From positions 620,001-684,000 of the forward strand of contig WBMZ01000356.1 of assembly GCA_013400975.1 (NCBI GenBank): 64,000 bases of DNA. Direction: 5' to 3'. A program made the position numbers and the translations under genes. The notes below the pieces were generated by a model. It was not told the origin of the DNA, ran no database searches, and worked only from the letters and a program-made list of their open reading frames with translations. Each line of letters begins with the position of its first letter. Within the stretch, counting starts at the first letter, position 1. This document shows, piece by piece, positions 35,801 through 50,900 of this stretch. Source of the stretch: Atrichornis clamosus. Lineage: Eukaryota; Chordata; Aves; Passeriformes; Menuridae.

Positions 35801-38169
35801 AAGCTGTGTAAAATTCCTGTAACAAGCAGGGTAAGGCAGAGGTGCTTTATCCTTATTGGTAAACATCTGCAGCTTGCTTCCAGGTGGTCTGGTACAAACC
35901 TTCTCCAATTATTCAGAGTCTGCCTATTAAAAGCTCACATGTTTGACAGACTTCCAGCTGCTGTTTTGACCCATATACCTGTGGCTTTTGTCCTGGAGGA
36001 AGTGGTCCTGCCTTTAAGTGATAAGGGCAGTTGTCTCCCATTTCCTCCAGCCAAAGCTGCTCAAAACAGCGTCAGGAAAAAAAAATCCTTCTGAGGAAGC
36101 AAAGCATATTCTTGACTGCTTTTAATTAATTTTTGAAGGACACTGAAAGAGCACTGACTCAGCAATTTGCCTGCCTGTCTCAGAAAGAGCTCAAGAAACC
36201 CAGGTTGCCTGTTACCTGGGAACTCTCACAGAAAACCTCTGTTCCTGACATCTGTTTAACCCTCAAGCCATTCTTTTTTCTGCTCTTTTTTTTCTCAGTG
36301 TCGGAAGAGAAATTTAGAACAATAAAAGTTTTCACTAAGCTGATTTTTGTTGTTCCTACAGCAAAGTTGAAAACCAGTCTTGTTAAGTAAGTAGCAATTG
36401 CAAAGCTCATGCTCAATTTCTTTTGTTCCCTCACACACATGGGCAGTGGTGAGCTAATCTGAAATACTGATTAAATTAAACACAGGAGGGGGATCTCAGA
36501 TCCTGGCTTCCTTGATGGAAAATGCTGGGAGACGAGTATGAACCTAAATGCATTAAGCAAAAATTATAGCAACTCCACTGGATGAGCTGAAATTGTTTTC
36601 AGGGTGGAATAACAAAAAAAAACCGGAAATCAAACACATAAAACCTTAAAAAAGGAAAAAGAAGGGAATGATATATAAGAACCAATGTTATGAAAGAAAT
36701 CTTCTGTTACTGAATATTGGTCACAGGAGAAAGGGTTAAAGAGTGCTAGAAAGGAGAAATATGATGATATAATTTAGAAAGCTTTCTGTGGAAAGATTAT
36801 TGCAAGGAAGCAGGATATTTCCATGGGGCACCAGAAAGCTGATTCAACTGTGTGTGACTCTGGTTTTGTCTTGGCATATGTTTATAATGCTGATGAAATA
36901 CAACAGCTAAGCAAGCCTACAGACCCTCTATTTTATCTTCCATATGTAGTGCAGAAGTTCAGGATCTGATACCACACATTGATTTCAGGATAGACAAGCC
37001 AGATCCAATAAGCTATTCTTATCCTATCCTCAAAGTAAAGGTCTGTCAAACCACACAAAGAGCTGGCTCATTGACACCTAATGATTGCTCACAGGCTCAG
37101 TAATGATAAAGCCAGGCTTGTGTTTTGAGTTTAATTAAGTAAAGGATGGTAAAGAATCCATAAAACAAATGCAAGCAATAAAGCCGTCTTGTAGTTAAAA
37201 CCAGCACTTAATCCTTGTTTACACAGAGAGACAGGACATCTTATTCTTGTGGGCTGTTATACTTCATTTCATTCAGTGGGTCCTGAACCTGTTTCACCAC
37301 AATTAGTCACATTTATAGGAATGGGGAAGATGAAGGAAGCAAATTCTGGTCATTGTAGGACGAAAATCCACCTTTTCACACTGCAATCATTCTATCAGGA
37401 TAACCACTTGTTCAGCTCTTTCCAAATGTAAAAAAGAGGATGGCAGTTTGCATTTACAGGGAAACATTTATTCCTCTTTATTAGGAACTGTTCTGAATTG
37501 TTAGGAAACAGCCATGTACCATTATTTTTCTTTCTTTTAAATAAAATGTATACAAATTCCAGACAAAGGAAGAGCCCAGCAATGGGAAATAGTACTTTTA
37601 TGCAGTTCACAACACAGTTCACTCTTGACCCAAATCTCTCATCTTCTGGTTCCTTCCTGATGACCTTCTTCCTGCATTGCTTGCTGTCTGCTTATTTCCT
37701 TCTCTCCATGCTTCATGACTTCTGATCACAGAGAAGGGTATATGTCAGACAAAATCCCCCCAACTTCATCTACACACTTCTGTTTCTGATTATCTTGCAG
37801 ATGTTAGCCAAGTTGTGGACAGTGGATCCTAAAGTTTCCTTGTCCTTTCTCTAGCATCTAGCATTGCAAATATTTAAACCATCATGCTCACTGGTTTCAT
37901 GGAGCTGTCACTCTGCCCCCTAGTAATAAAGTATTTGAGTGAGAGGCAGAATAGGCTTTTATTTCATTTTTAATTTTCTCATCCTGTGGCCCAGCAGAAC
38001 TCCAAAAACATATGAATCTCATTCCTCTTTATTAACAAAGCTGGCTTTGAAAATAAACTATCATCTTACTGTATCCGTTAGACTTGAAAACACAGGAATT
38101 CTCTCTTTTGCCTGTGTTTGTGTTCTACAAAATATCCTTCAAAATATGTTTCTGTCAACTTTAATTTTA
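32838..38169. other. Non-coding stretch right of ARHGAP28 exon 1
   Basis: It is AT-rich with only short chance open frames. It is probably part of the 5' intron of ARHGAP28, because exon 1 as seen starts mid-codon. No exon, CpG island or recognisable repeat was seen. Confidence 0.6.
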
Positions 38170-38926
38170 CTCCATGTTCTGCATCTGGGACAGGTCAACC
38201 CTGGATGTAAGCACAGATTGAGGAACAAAATGCTGGAGAGTCGCACTGCTAAAAAGGGACCTTGGGATCCTGGTCAGCGGCAAGTCAGCAGTGCCCTGGC
38301 AGCCAGGAAGGCCAACCGTGTCCTGGGGGGCATCAGGCACAGCATCGCCAGCCGGGCAAGGGAGGGGATTGTCCCGCTCTGCTCTGCACTGGGGCGGCCT
38401 CACCTCGAGTGCTGGGGGCTGTTTGGGTTGCCACAATACAAGAAAGATACAAAGCTATCAGAGAGCACCCAAAGGAAGGCTACGAGGATGGTGAAAGGTC
38501 TAGCAGGGAAGTCGTATGAGGAGTGACTGAGATCACTTGTTTTTTTCAGCCTGGAAAAGAGGAGACTGAAGGGACACTTCACAGAGGTCAACAGCTTCCT
38601 CTCGAGGGGAAGAGGAGGGGCAGGTGCTAATCTCTTCTCTCTGGTGACCAGTGATAGGACCTGAGGGAATGGCATGAAGCTGTGTCAGGGGAGGTTTAGG
38701 TTGGATATTAGGAAAGGTTTTTCACCCAGAGAGTGGTCGGGCACTGAAACAGGCCCCAAAGAACTGGTCACAGCACCAAGCCTTACAGAGCTCATGAAGC
38801 ATTTGGATAATGCTCTCAGGCACATGGTGTAATTCTTGGGGCATCCCGTGCAGGGCCAGGACTTGGACTTTGATGATCCTTGTGGTCCTTTCCAACTCAG
38901 GATGTTCTATGATTTTATGATTTTTT
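38170..38926 (+). mobile_element. 5'-truncated CR1 LINE (end of reverse transcriptase ORF and 3' UTR)
   Basis: The translated strand shows the CR1 ORF2 tail: NPGCKHRLRNKMLESR, then ALAARKANRVLGGIRHSIAS, RPHLECWG and ATRMVKGLAGKSYEE. A stop interrupts it at 38524. The CR1 3' region follows, ending CCTTTCCAACTCAGGATGTT and then CTATGATTTTATGATTTTTT. CR1 elements are copied by target-primed reverse transcription and are usually 5'-truncated like this one. It is a dead fragment. The left boundary is approximate. Confidence 0.95.
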
Positions 38927-41900
38927 GGACGAAAAGGAGTTGTCTAATGAGTCTTAAAAGTTAAAGACTTAAAAGAGAAAAGACTTTTAAGATTTACAGG
39001 AATTAAAAGTTTCATTTATTTTATTATACTTTGTCTGCAATTCATCAAGGTCCTAACAGAAGTCAGGAGATACAGTTGTAGAGTCTGCATGCCCATGTTA
39101 CCTGCCAACAATTAAAAATGTCTTTCACCTTGGATTCTTCAGCTGTCTCTTGCGCAACTTCTTTGTAAGTCACAGGGAGGTCCCCTGCTGTAACAAAGGC
39201 CACATTGTGACCAATCTTTGGCCGAGCATGGAGATTGCAGAAGAATCTCTCTCTGTTTGTGACTTTCAGTATGAGGACTCTCACAATCAAACCCTTTGAG
39301 CTAGGGGAGTTCAGGGAATATACTCCCTAGGTATTGCCTGCAGGCAACAGTGACCTTTGGGGACATAACCCAGACCTCTCCTCCACACAGGCAATCACAT
39401 CACTTCAGCGCCGGCCTCATGCAGCAGAGACAGTGCACTGCGTGGCCGTGATGTGTCTGTCAAAATCTGAAAGGGACTCTATTTCATCTTCTTGCTGCTA
39501 ACAAAGCTGTTCCTTAAAGGGCAGAAGGGATTCCCAAATGATTAACACTGACAAGACTATGTCCTGTTAACCATTTCTTTTTCAAAATGAATTGGAAAGA
39601 ATTCTTTTCATATACATTAAGAGGAAGCAGGATAAGCCAATTTTCAACGTTGAAGACTTAAGAACATGAGCAGATCATGGTAGAGTATGTTAGATGTAAT
39701 TTTCAGTGAGTATGGGCAAAATAAGAAACATCTGGACATGGTCTATGGAAGGTAAAAACTGGTCAAGAGCGGTTGGTTTAAACATCTTAAACATTTTGAA
39801 CACATTTTTATTGTTAGATGTGACAAATTATTTTGTTGTGTTGATGCTCATTTAAGTTCAATTGCTAGTATATGAAAAAATCCACATATCTAGGGCAGGA
39901 CAAAGTTTTCCAGGGGGAAACATAGGCACATGGGCCATGTACTGTGGGCTTAGGAAATCCTGTGCTTCCAGAAAATGTTTGCTCTATTGTGCCTTTACAG
40001 TACAAATTATTTGTGTCTGAGCATTGAACCTACTGGATGTCACACATTATCAGCTGGAGCTGATGAAAGCCTCCAGGAGCACCAGGCTCACTGTGCATGC
40101 ACTGTACTATTCATCCACTCCTACTGAATGGGTGCCTCCAAAAATTCCATCTGGCACTCATTCAGAGAGATTACAGTTAGCTGAGCACCCCAAACCCCAA
40201 GGCAAACCCTTCAAATTCCACCTGGATTGAACATGAAAACAAGATGTATGGCAGCCCTGGGTTTACTATTACGACGTTACCAGTCCTTGGCATGAATTAC
40301 TCAGTCACACAGTAAACACGAGGCAGAAATGCTTCGTTCTGCAGTTTAGGGCAAGAAGCTACCCGGGGTTTCACCCAAAGTAGCAAGCAAAGATGAAGCA
40401 GAGTCACATGAATGAGAAGGAGAGGAGGAAGCACAAATGCATTAGATTCTGTCTCAACTGTGGTACTGCACAAAGTGTGATTCTGTTCACTGCCTGCACT
40501 CAGTCCCTTCTTGGAGAGCTGTCGCAGTGAGGAAGCTCTCATAAAAGGCAGTGGAAAAGCTGTCGTTCTCTTTTGCTTCCTGCTCTCCAGCAGTGTCACT
40601 TCTAAGGGGAGAAACAGCCCTGCAAGTACTCCCTGGGGAGAGCATGGTCTCACTTCAGCTGGAGAACGTCAGGCCACTGTGCGTGCATGTGCGTGCAACT
40701 AAAAGTGCCAACGAGGTCAGAAGGAGGAGGAGGGTAATGTGCAGACTAATCCAGAATCTCCTTTCACAATAAAATTCATAAGCCTCTGCCAGTAACTCAC
40801 ATTTAGCCAGATTCATTATGTATAACGCAACAGGAATCAGTTAAAACTGAATGAAATGCACAAGTTCAAGAGCTTCCAATGAGGCTTAAATCATTCACCA
40901 AGCAAAGAAGTAAACCAAGTAAAATCCATGCGGATGTAAACTGTACAATATTAAAAGACTTTTGGCTCTAGAACCACAAATTAGATTTTTAAAAATGAAA
41001 GAAATGTTCAAATACTCAGCAGGAACAATGAAACCCCGAAACATAAGAGGTCAAACTTTCTACAGCTTTTTTTCCAGTACATCTTCTAACATGGCCTGCA
41101 TTTATGTGGAAACATGGAAGAATATATATTTTCATTTTATATCATTCTAAAGGAGCTATCCTTTCAACCAGCGTGGTTATTTTCATTAAGAAGCTCACAG
41201 TATTTGTAGCACTTTCTCTCTCTGAAGCACTTCAAAAGACAAATTCAGTCATTTTGGTTGAATTACAGCAATTCATAAAGAACTGGACTACAATGTCTAT
41301 TGGATGGCATCTAATGAAGCTACATACATTGCAAGTGTAAGCACTTTAAGGTCCTGATATAAGCAAGGAAGGGAGGCAAATCCATCTAGAAAGTGAACAT
41401 GTAAACTAAACAGGAGCTTGAAGTCATGCAATATGCCTTTGAAGTTTTCTTTATGCTTAGTTTTAAGTGAAGTCAAGCTGTTACTTTCTTCCTTCCTATA
41501 ATTAATGAACGCTTTTAAGTAAATGTCACCACTCCACCCATTATGGTTTTTTTCAAAAGCTTCAGGACCTAAGCAAACAAGCACTACTTGAGTTATTGGT
41601 TTTTCCTTTAGATGTTTTTAATGCATATTGAAGGCCATGGCTGAGCTACAAAATATGAATATGTAAACTCTAATAATTCATTTACATTTTCATCATGAAT
41701 GGTATAGGTTACCTTGCAATTCATGAGAAAACGTTTTGAACATTGTGCTTAATAGCATTCACAGGACTGGACTGAAGTAACATAAAGCAACACATAACTT
41801 TTAAAGATAACCAAAGCACAACTTTTAAAGTTATTTTATTGAAAAAAATCCATATTCCATGAAGATACTCTTGTATCTTTTGACAGAGTGAGGAACAACT

Positions 41901-44900
41901 TCACATTGTCATGAAAATTCTGGATCAGATTCTCAGATAATAGTAACAGTAATAAACTGTTACAACTCCACTGGCTTAATTCATCCCTTCTGTTTAAATT
42001 CAGAACGTCCTTCTTTGCAGTACTGCTAATGTTGAAGTTATTTCAAATCACAAAAATTTCATAAGCAAATGTACACCATTTAAATTTTTCTTGCAGCTCT
42101 GAGTTGGCCGTTTGGCAATTCTGAACTCTCAGCTTATATTCTCCATGCTGTATTGTACTTTGTGCTATACTGAATCAGCCAGAAGGAAAGAAAAATTTGC
42201 TGGAAAATTCTGTAGCCAAATAAAAATCAAGATGTGAGTTTAATTCTATTTTTTTCCACTCAAGTACATTGGTAAAGATTGTATGAGTTACTTTGGAAAG
42301 AGTCCCATACTTGCTGAATAGTCTGCTCTTTTTTTAATGAGACTGCTTAAAAACCAGCGTAGATAAAGAATGTGTAATGAATAAAGAAATATAGATGGGT
42401 TTTGAAGAATATCTTAAAGCACTAGGTTTCTATTTTTACCTGAAGAAAAATGGTTACACATCAGCTGGAAACTGATGGAAAGTACATCAACATGGAAACA
42501 CTTGTCAATGTTCTAAACACTCTGTGACTTTATTCTTGATGACTTGAGGCAACGTGAGGCCTCATCTCTAACTATGTCTCCCTTTCCGCCCCTCTGTCTG
42601 CAGCTCTCCCTGCACTCTGCTTCTGTCCCTTCCTTTTCCATTTTCCAAAACTCAAGTGCTGTTGGGCTGGGTGAGAGACTTGTGTAGAGATGGAGCAAGC
42701 AGAGAAGTTGAGAAAGGCTCCCTGTGGAACGGGGAGGTGACACCAATGCAGCACAGTGGGACCAAACACACAGGGCACGGGATGGGGATTGCAGCTGGTG
42801 GATGTACTCCCACGTGTTTCTCCAACAGCATTTGAATGTCGTATTTCCTTATCAGCAGAAGTCACACACCAGCCCCTCTTTCCACTCAGTTCCAAATATT
42901 TGTAAAAAGCTCAGTCAAAGCAATGAGGGCACTTTACATTCTACAAAAATTAATGACTAAAAAATCCCAAACAGCTAGACAATATTAACAGAAGTAAATC
43001 CTCTTGTCTCTGCTGAACCAATAGAAGTTTTGCTAATGTGCTGCACATTTCACTTTCAAACTTTTAAAGGAAAACTGTATCAGAACAGGTTTTTGACCTA
43101 CATTTTTGTGGGGAACAATGAAACTAATTTCTCACTAATTCACTCATCTTCTTTTGGTCAAAATTTTAGGCTGTTTCGCTCACTTTAAAATTAAAGTGCA
43201 GTATATTATTTGACAGCCTCTACCATTCAGGACATCAGTAATTATACAAGCATAACTGTGTAAGCATAAAGCTGAATTTAAATCAAAAGCTGGTAGAAGA
43301 CTCCTACCATAGATTGGTTTAGAGTTTTCATTTATAACATAGGTACAAAAATATGCTGGCAAGAACCTCTTGAATTGCCAGATGAGTTTACCAGTACTAT
43401 GAAAGGTCATGGTGAGATGACGGCAGATGTTAGCATAAGAAACGAGAGAACAGAGCTGAAAATGAAGAGTGGAGACTAAAATATGGTGGAGACAAACACA
43501 ACAGACAGGGAACACCAAATAGATCATCACAGGTCTCTGAAGAGCAGAAATTCCCATTTTCAGAGGAAATAATCAAATCAAAATCAAATTTAGTTTGTTA
43601 TATTCTCACGTCTTCAAGAGAGGAATGAAGAAGTCAAGGGGAAAAATACCCCAACCCAATGCATTTTCTTATGCTTTGCCTATACAATTCCAGTCAGTGG
43701 AGTATAAAAGGTTTTCTGTGATCTTAAAGTGATTTCTAGGCTTATGTTAAAGTGATAGAGAGAACATCTTCATGAGAATTGTCACGGCAATACCCTAGAT
43801 CTTAAATGGTACTTTTATAATTGTGTTCAAATGTTTATACTATGTGCCTGTGAAAAACATGACCTTTCTATGTAAGCAGTCATATGAATCAGTGATGCTT
43901 CCAAACCACTTGGACTCCAGTGAGAGCTGGAAATGTTAGACTAAGATACACTTCTTCACAATGCCCACAAAAAAGGCAAACAACAGAATAAGAAAAAACA
44001 CTTTTAAAATGGGAAAACTAGTACGTGATGTACACCAGCTCTCTGGTTTTCTTCAACTACCATTTCTTTCTCCTGCTTATATGATTTTTGAAGTTTGTCT
44101 CAAATATTTCATCCAGGAGGAGTCTGAGGAAAGCTGTAGCATGCCAGGTATTTCAAAGCAAGGTTTTGAAATATACTGCAGCTCCTGAAGCTCTTAGAGC
44201 TCTTAGAACTACAGAGGCCATTAATATTTATAAAAAACGGCGCCATTGTCTTTAGTACCTCAGTGATGTAATTCTGAATCCTACAAGCAGCCCTGCTGAA
44301 GTCAGCCAAATGACTCCTGTGCACAGGGTTTGACTTTCTTAACTTTCTTAACATCGATGCTGGGGGTGTAAGATGTAGCTCCTGGAAATCTCTGAGGAAA
44401 ATTAGCTTTAGTTGGAAGGAAGACTTCACGACTCAGAAGACATAGAGGGATGATATTATCTTAACTTGAAGCATCTTAACATAGGCACAAAATGCCCATT
44501 CACGCTCTCCTAGGAAGTAGAAATCTCAACTGGTCCAGAACCGCACTACAAAGTTCCTCAGCCCCTTTTGTAGCCATCATGTATTACAAGAAGGGATTAC
44601 TCTTGGTTATTTTGACATTTGCTGGTTTGTTCTGGCTGTAAGCTCTTTGGGGTTTGCACCATGTTGTGCTGGGACAATGGAAAGAGGACTTTGGAGAACT
44701 GCCTCTTTAAGCTGTGTTGAGTACTTCCCAGGCAGACACAGACCAGAGTCTGAACCCAGACATCAAATCATCATGCAGTAGATAATAACAGCAAAGAATC
44801 TGATAACTATCAAAACACTGCAATCAGTCCCTGTAGCACTTAATTAATTGTATAGGCAAGAGCTAATTCATCATATCACAACCACAGAGACATCAAATAA

Positions 44901-47900
44901 AAATTATGGAGAGAGGTGAAATGAGATCTCCAAATAACACATATTTTTTTTGCCACAGGAGAGGGTTAAAAATACAACAGCTAGTTTGGGACTAAAAGCT
45001 GTGATACACTGTGGCTAAAAGGACTGCTTCTCTAAGTCCTACAGAGCTTGGCTGAAGTTTCTATCTGAGCCTTGTCAACTCTGTATTCTTGGCTAGATAA
45101 CCACTAAAAAGTAATTAATATTGCTATGCAAACATAGTAAATCATGTTTAGAAGCTCACATGCTCATGTTAAAAGAGTCCAACTAAGCTGCTGTTGTGCC
45201 CTCTGTCACTGTGGGTTCATGCTCCTCCTCCCACACCTGCCTAGATAAGAGCCATGATCCATGATAGGAGATGAAGATTCATTGGGCATTCATCCATCTT
45301 TTAATGATTGTGTTAGATCTTTCACTGTGCAGGCACTTTATGAATGTTGTGAAACTGTAATTCTATCCTTCCCATGAGGGCACCAAATTACTTATCCATG
45401 CTTTTGATATAATGCATCTTGGCTGAACTGCTGCAGCTCTCCCTCTCTCTGGAAGACTTCCAGTCAAGGGCTATATTTGCATCAGTTACAATTGATTGAA
45501 AGTGCTTCCACAGGATCTTGAACAGGCTAACACATCTTCATGAGTTTAATCCAAACCAGATGACAGATATATGGTCTTCCAGTAAAACAGAGCAATAATC
45601 ACGCTTGTTCTTTGGTTTGAGTTGGTATCCCTGGTTGATATTCAGCCATTTCTTGGACCAACATATTTTTTTGGACTTTCAGGTGACTCCAGATTATGCT
45701 TCCAAAACAGACTAGGTCAGGTAGCCACCAAACTCCTATTTTCAGGAAGGACTGAAGGCTTCAGGAGCATAAACCCTATGGACTTACAGGGAGAGTAAAT
45801 GCTCCTGCTCTCAAAGTCAGTTTTGCCATGGGCTTTTAAGTCACAGAAGCACTTTCGAAAATTTGCCTTCAACTTAATTGTACACCATTACACTCTTTGT
45901 CCTTGGAGTTCATTTTCTGTGGGAATTAATCTTGCCCAGTTTTCTGCGACTTTGACCACCTAAATTCAAGCCTTATCTTTTAAATTTGGCTTTGATTAAC
46001 ACAGCTGTTATTTATTCTTTTGCTTGGCAGGACTTTCTGCAAGACTGCCATAAAGTCAGCCTGTTTGTATTGTATTCTACCATTAAATCTCCTTTTCCTT
46101 TATGACACACATTCACAATATCCTAAGGGGAAGATTACTATACATTTCTATGGATTCGTACTCACATATAAATAAATGTATGAATACACAACAAAGATGG
46201 CAACAAAGGGAGGGAACATTTTACTAATCGCCTAAAAGCCATTGTGAAAAAAGTCTAGATAACACATAAAATAGAATGTTTTATACAACACGAAGCAGGG
46301 GATCAACATTAACTGATTGCTTAATGAAAGCATAATTCAAGATAAGAAATGGAACAGCTTTTCTTCAAAGAATTTGGAATCATTTGGGTGGGAGAAAGAT
46401 CTGTCAAATTAAGAGGCTGCTATATCATTATGATAACTAACACACTGCTCACCACTTAAGGGTTTCCAAAATAATGCATTTTGAAGAGACTTTCTAATAC
46501 GAAGTAATTACAATATTGCTTAGAGTTGCTAGGTAAATTTCCACCAGAATTTGATAATCATCTTAAAACCTCAACAGTGGAGAATTTGTAGCTATCTAGA
46601 AACATCTAGATTTCTGTGTGTCACAGACTTTCTGAATTAGGAATCACTTCATAATTTTCCTGCAAAGCCCTGCCTGAAAGAGCCCTTGCATCTAAGAGTG
46701 AGCTGCCTTTTCACGGCATATACAGGATCACCTTCACTGGGAACACACTCAGTGATGGGAGATCCTTCAGATTTCTTCCATTCATATGAAAAAGGAGTGA
46801 CAAAATCAGAAAAAGCAGCCTGGATGATCAGTTATGCCAGTAAGTTCTAACTCCCATCCTGACAGAACCCTGCTGGGACTTGTGATGATGCCATATTTAC
46901 TGAAGAAACTCTATTTGTTCTAGGAGTATAACTCTCCAGTAAAAATTTCTCAATAATCCTGCTGATTTGATTATCTTTTCTAAACAAATCAATTAAGAAT
47001 CTAGGGAGCAAAAGTCAAATCTCCAGGGATATTAACTGCCTGGATTTCCTTTCAGTGAAACTTCATATTTGACAAGGAAGAAAATAGTAGCTCTTTCATC
47101 CTGATCAAAATCAATTAAAATCAATTATGTACTTATCATTTGGACCATGATCATCATTTTGTGCTGCTCTGCAGCATCTGATGCCATTTCAGACTTCCTT
47201 TGATCCCCAGTATAGGCCTCATGCTGCCCCTACAGAGGGAATAACGGGCCAAGAAATCCTTGACGTTTTCCCCAAGGCAGAGTATTGTTTCTGCTGATGG
47301 TCATGACCCTGGCTCATGATATTTTGCTGGCAGGGGGACTTTGGAACTGGAAAGGTTGCGCTGGCCATTTCAGTGTGTGCAAACTGTCACAGAGCAAGAA
47401 CAGCTAAAAGAAACTCGTTAAACACTCCTGATGTTTACTCTGGAGGTGCAGAGCTGTAAGCATCATGCCAGCCAGCCAGCGGGAGAGAAATCCCTTGGAA
47501 CCCTTCTGTGACAGATGAGAGAGCCTGTTTGTGAGTGCTGTGTTGATGGTCTATTGTTTGCACTACTTTACACTACATGAACAAGCTTCCAGTTTCCTGA
47601 AAACTACGTGGACAAGTCCCAGTTTCCAGCTCCCTTTAATTTCTCCAGTTTTCATTACCAGGTAAACAGTTTTAGCTGCTCTTCCCACCAGTCCCCTGCT
47701 GCCCTGGATTTTTGCCTCATTATCAGTTATAAGCGCTTTCAAAATGAAAATAGCCATTAGAAAGAGGCTGCACTACCTGCAGATCCCTGCCTGCCAAGTG
47801 CACAGGACCAAGCCAGATTTGAGCACAACTTGAAAAATGAGGATTAGGATAATGTATTTGTGAACGTAGAAGCCCTTCAGCTCATTTAGCCGTGTAATCT

Positions 47901-50900
47901 CTAGGAAGGCATCACTTAAATTGTCAGACCTGGCTTTCCTCCCACAGAATTAGTCATAAGTTTCTTCTTTCCTTACAGCTAGGTTTCTATAAAGCTCTAC
48001 TTGTGCAAGTTGGAGTCTGTCCATGACACTGAGCTGAAATTATGCATAATTGCCATAGACATCTGTATCAGAAGGCAAAAGTGGAAAAAGGCAAATTTCT
48101 GACCCCAATCAAATGAAAGCAAAAATGGGAAAAAATGTGAACAATCCAACTTGAAGTGAAGATTCTTCTCGCTCTGGAATATTATTCCAGTGAAACATAT
48201 TTTTAAACGGAGAAAAAAAATTATTATAACAGTGTATAACATTCCAGATGCACACCTTATTAATAAAACCTTAAAAGGGTTTATGTTAATAGATTCTTGA
48301 GGCATACTTTCATACATCTTGAGTCAATGCAAACCATGCATATGCCCCTCCTGAAGTTGCTTACGCTTGCACTGTGTCCAGTTGTTTTTCTACAGTGTTT
48401 CATTTTTTTTTTGCCCCCCTTTCCTGCCTGGTAAAGCTGGAAAATTCCACTAGTGATAACTCTGACAGCTTGCTCCCCCTCCTGTCATTCTTTGTTTAAG
48501 AAAACAAGAGGGAGGGAACATGGTCTGAAAGGCTGAGAAGTTACTGAGTTAGTAAATTCTACAGAGTCTTACCTCAGAGCAGAATAGAGCCTTGGTGTTA
48601 TCCTTAAAGGAGCAGAGCAGAGTCTTTCTTAAACCCAACTTCTTCATGCTCCTAGTGGCAGTGAGCCCCTCCTCAGCCTATGATCACCAAGTTGCATATT
48701 CTGGGAGCTATCTGACAGCCTGTGATAGGATATTCTGCCTCTAGTCATACAAGGGCTGCGGGAACAAAGAGTGGTGGAGCTTCTGGCCCTTCTGGGAAAC
48801 GACCTGACACTGCTCCATCACTATTTAAAGAGCAGATGCCTTCAGGATAAATCCTCTTAGTATGTTTTCCTGTTTGTGTCAGAACTTAAACCTTTTATCC
48901 GTTTCCTAAGAGGAGAAATAAAAAAGTAATCAGCACTAAGCTGCTCTGTAATTCAGGAGGGTCCCTGTGGGGTGGCTCAGAAAAAGACAGAGACAGCCTA
49001 TGTGTTTTCTTCTAAAGGGATATGAGACACTGCCATTAGCATAACGCAGAAAATCATAAATGGCCAGATGCAAATTAATGGGGAGCTCTTTCTGCATGGA
49101 GATGGCTGCTCCACCCAGAGGAGAAGTGTAGTGTGCAATGCCAGAGAGGAAGGAGAAGCGAGCCAGAGTACAGCTGTTAAGAAATCAAATATTTATGGGG
49201 AAGCCTTTCTTGCTTTTCTTACAGTGGGATGATCAGTGGGGAGCCTAGATGAAGACTGAAAAAAGCATTCACCGAGTTTGTATGAATAGTGGCCCAGAAT
49301 TGGGTTGACGCCACAAGATCAACAAAGTCTTGAGATTCAGTGATGATTCTGAGCTGCAGCTGGGGGATGAGGAAACACACTGTGCAAAAAGTTCCCTGCC
49401 ATAAGCAGTTAATACTGTCAAAAGAGCTCTAAGAAATAACTCTTGAGCATGGAAAACATATGAAGTGGTCAAATTTTACTCCCTCCACCAAACTTTTGTT
49501 TATGCATTGAAATGCTTAAATGGGTCTGTCAAATTTACAGCATTCCTGTCAACATTCCTCCAGCCTGAAATACAGGAGGAAAAGCTAACTTTCTGCTTAT
49601 AAGCTTTTTGATATCCTACACTTCCTCCAAAGACACAGCTAAAGTCCTACAGCAAAAAAAGGGAAAAGAAAGCCTGTTATTTAATCAGAGAAAGAAAAAA
49701 AAAACCCCTGAAACAAAGAAGCGAGAAGGGAAAGGACTTCCTGAGTCATACACAGATTTCCTAAGGGCAGAAAAGAGCAAAACCAGAAGTGGTTTGGTTT
49801 TACAGTTCATCTTGAAGTCAAATTTACACTATGTTTTAAACTGGACTTAATGGCGACTTTCTTCTGGCTAACTGTTATGATTATATAAATACTTGAAAAT
49901 TTTGAAAACTTCTAGAATTTACTGTTGTCTGTAGGTCTGTTTAGGGACTGTTAGGTCATACTTTAAAGTACAAACTGCAGGGAAGAATAAGAGTGGCTCA
50001 GGAATTTGGTAGTGGGCTATGGGGCTGTTCATGCTACAAATCCAGCTGATGGTGGTGGTGACCAGAAACTGCTTGGCAGCTACTGCTGCTTTGCCAAAAA
50101 TTATGAAACTACCCTAGTCCATATCATCCTGACTAAATATCTCTGCAGTGTTACTTTCTACAGGCATTCAAAGACAACCTCTAGGCTGAACAGTCATGAG
50201 ACTGCCCTCTCTGCTTCCTTCAAGGATGTAGTCTCTCTCTTTTTAGTGCAGTGATATACTGCTCCCACTATCACTCTCCTTGTGTCATATCAATATAGTT
50301 TTAGGATTGCTTTTTCTCAAAGTTGCTCTCTAATGGAATTTTTAAAATCCTCAGTAACAGTGACTGAGGTTTTCCTAGAAATTAAGGTGACATTTGGTTG
50401 TGTTTTGTAAATACGAAATTTTCAACCCATGTTCCTTGTAGCTCACTGCCTGTGGGGTAGAGAAAAATGTTTTTGGGGAGGGAGATGAGGAAACCCAGGT
50501 CACCTCACATGCAGCAATTCACAATGAGTGCATCCTCCCTCCGGCTGCTGTCAGCAATTGAAACATTCCCCGTGTTTCAGTAAGTGCTGGATCCTCTCAT
50601 TTAACATTACGTGTTGAACCAGGATGTGTGAGTTAGGATGTTGCTCACCACAGCCAGCAGAAAGTCACCTCCAAAGAGCAATTCAGCTCACCCGCAGATG
50701 AGAGGTCTCTCTTGCTGTCCATAAAGGGAGGGAACAGTGAGGGACTCACCAGAGAGCTATTAGATGTTGCAAGTGGATAAATGCTCACTGGGCATTAGGC
50801 ATATTTAAAATTAAGGGAAGCATGACCCTCTAGCTGCAGTGTCCTTGCCTCCACAAAAACAGTATTTTCTTTAACTGAATATTAAACAAACCTTTAGGTT

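Noticed and set aside
37939..38526. 195-codon open frame, the longest in the window
   Set aside because: Its right half is the tail of the CR1 reverse transcriptase and its left half is unrelated flank, so it is not a host gene.
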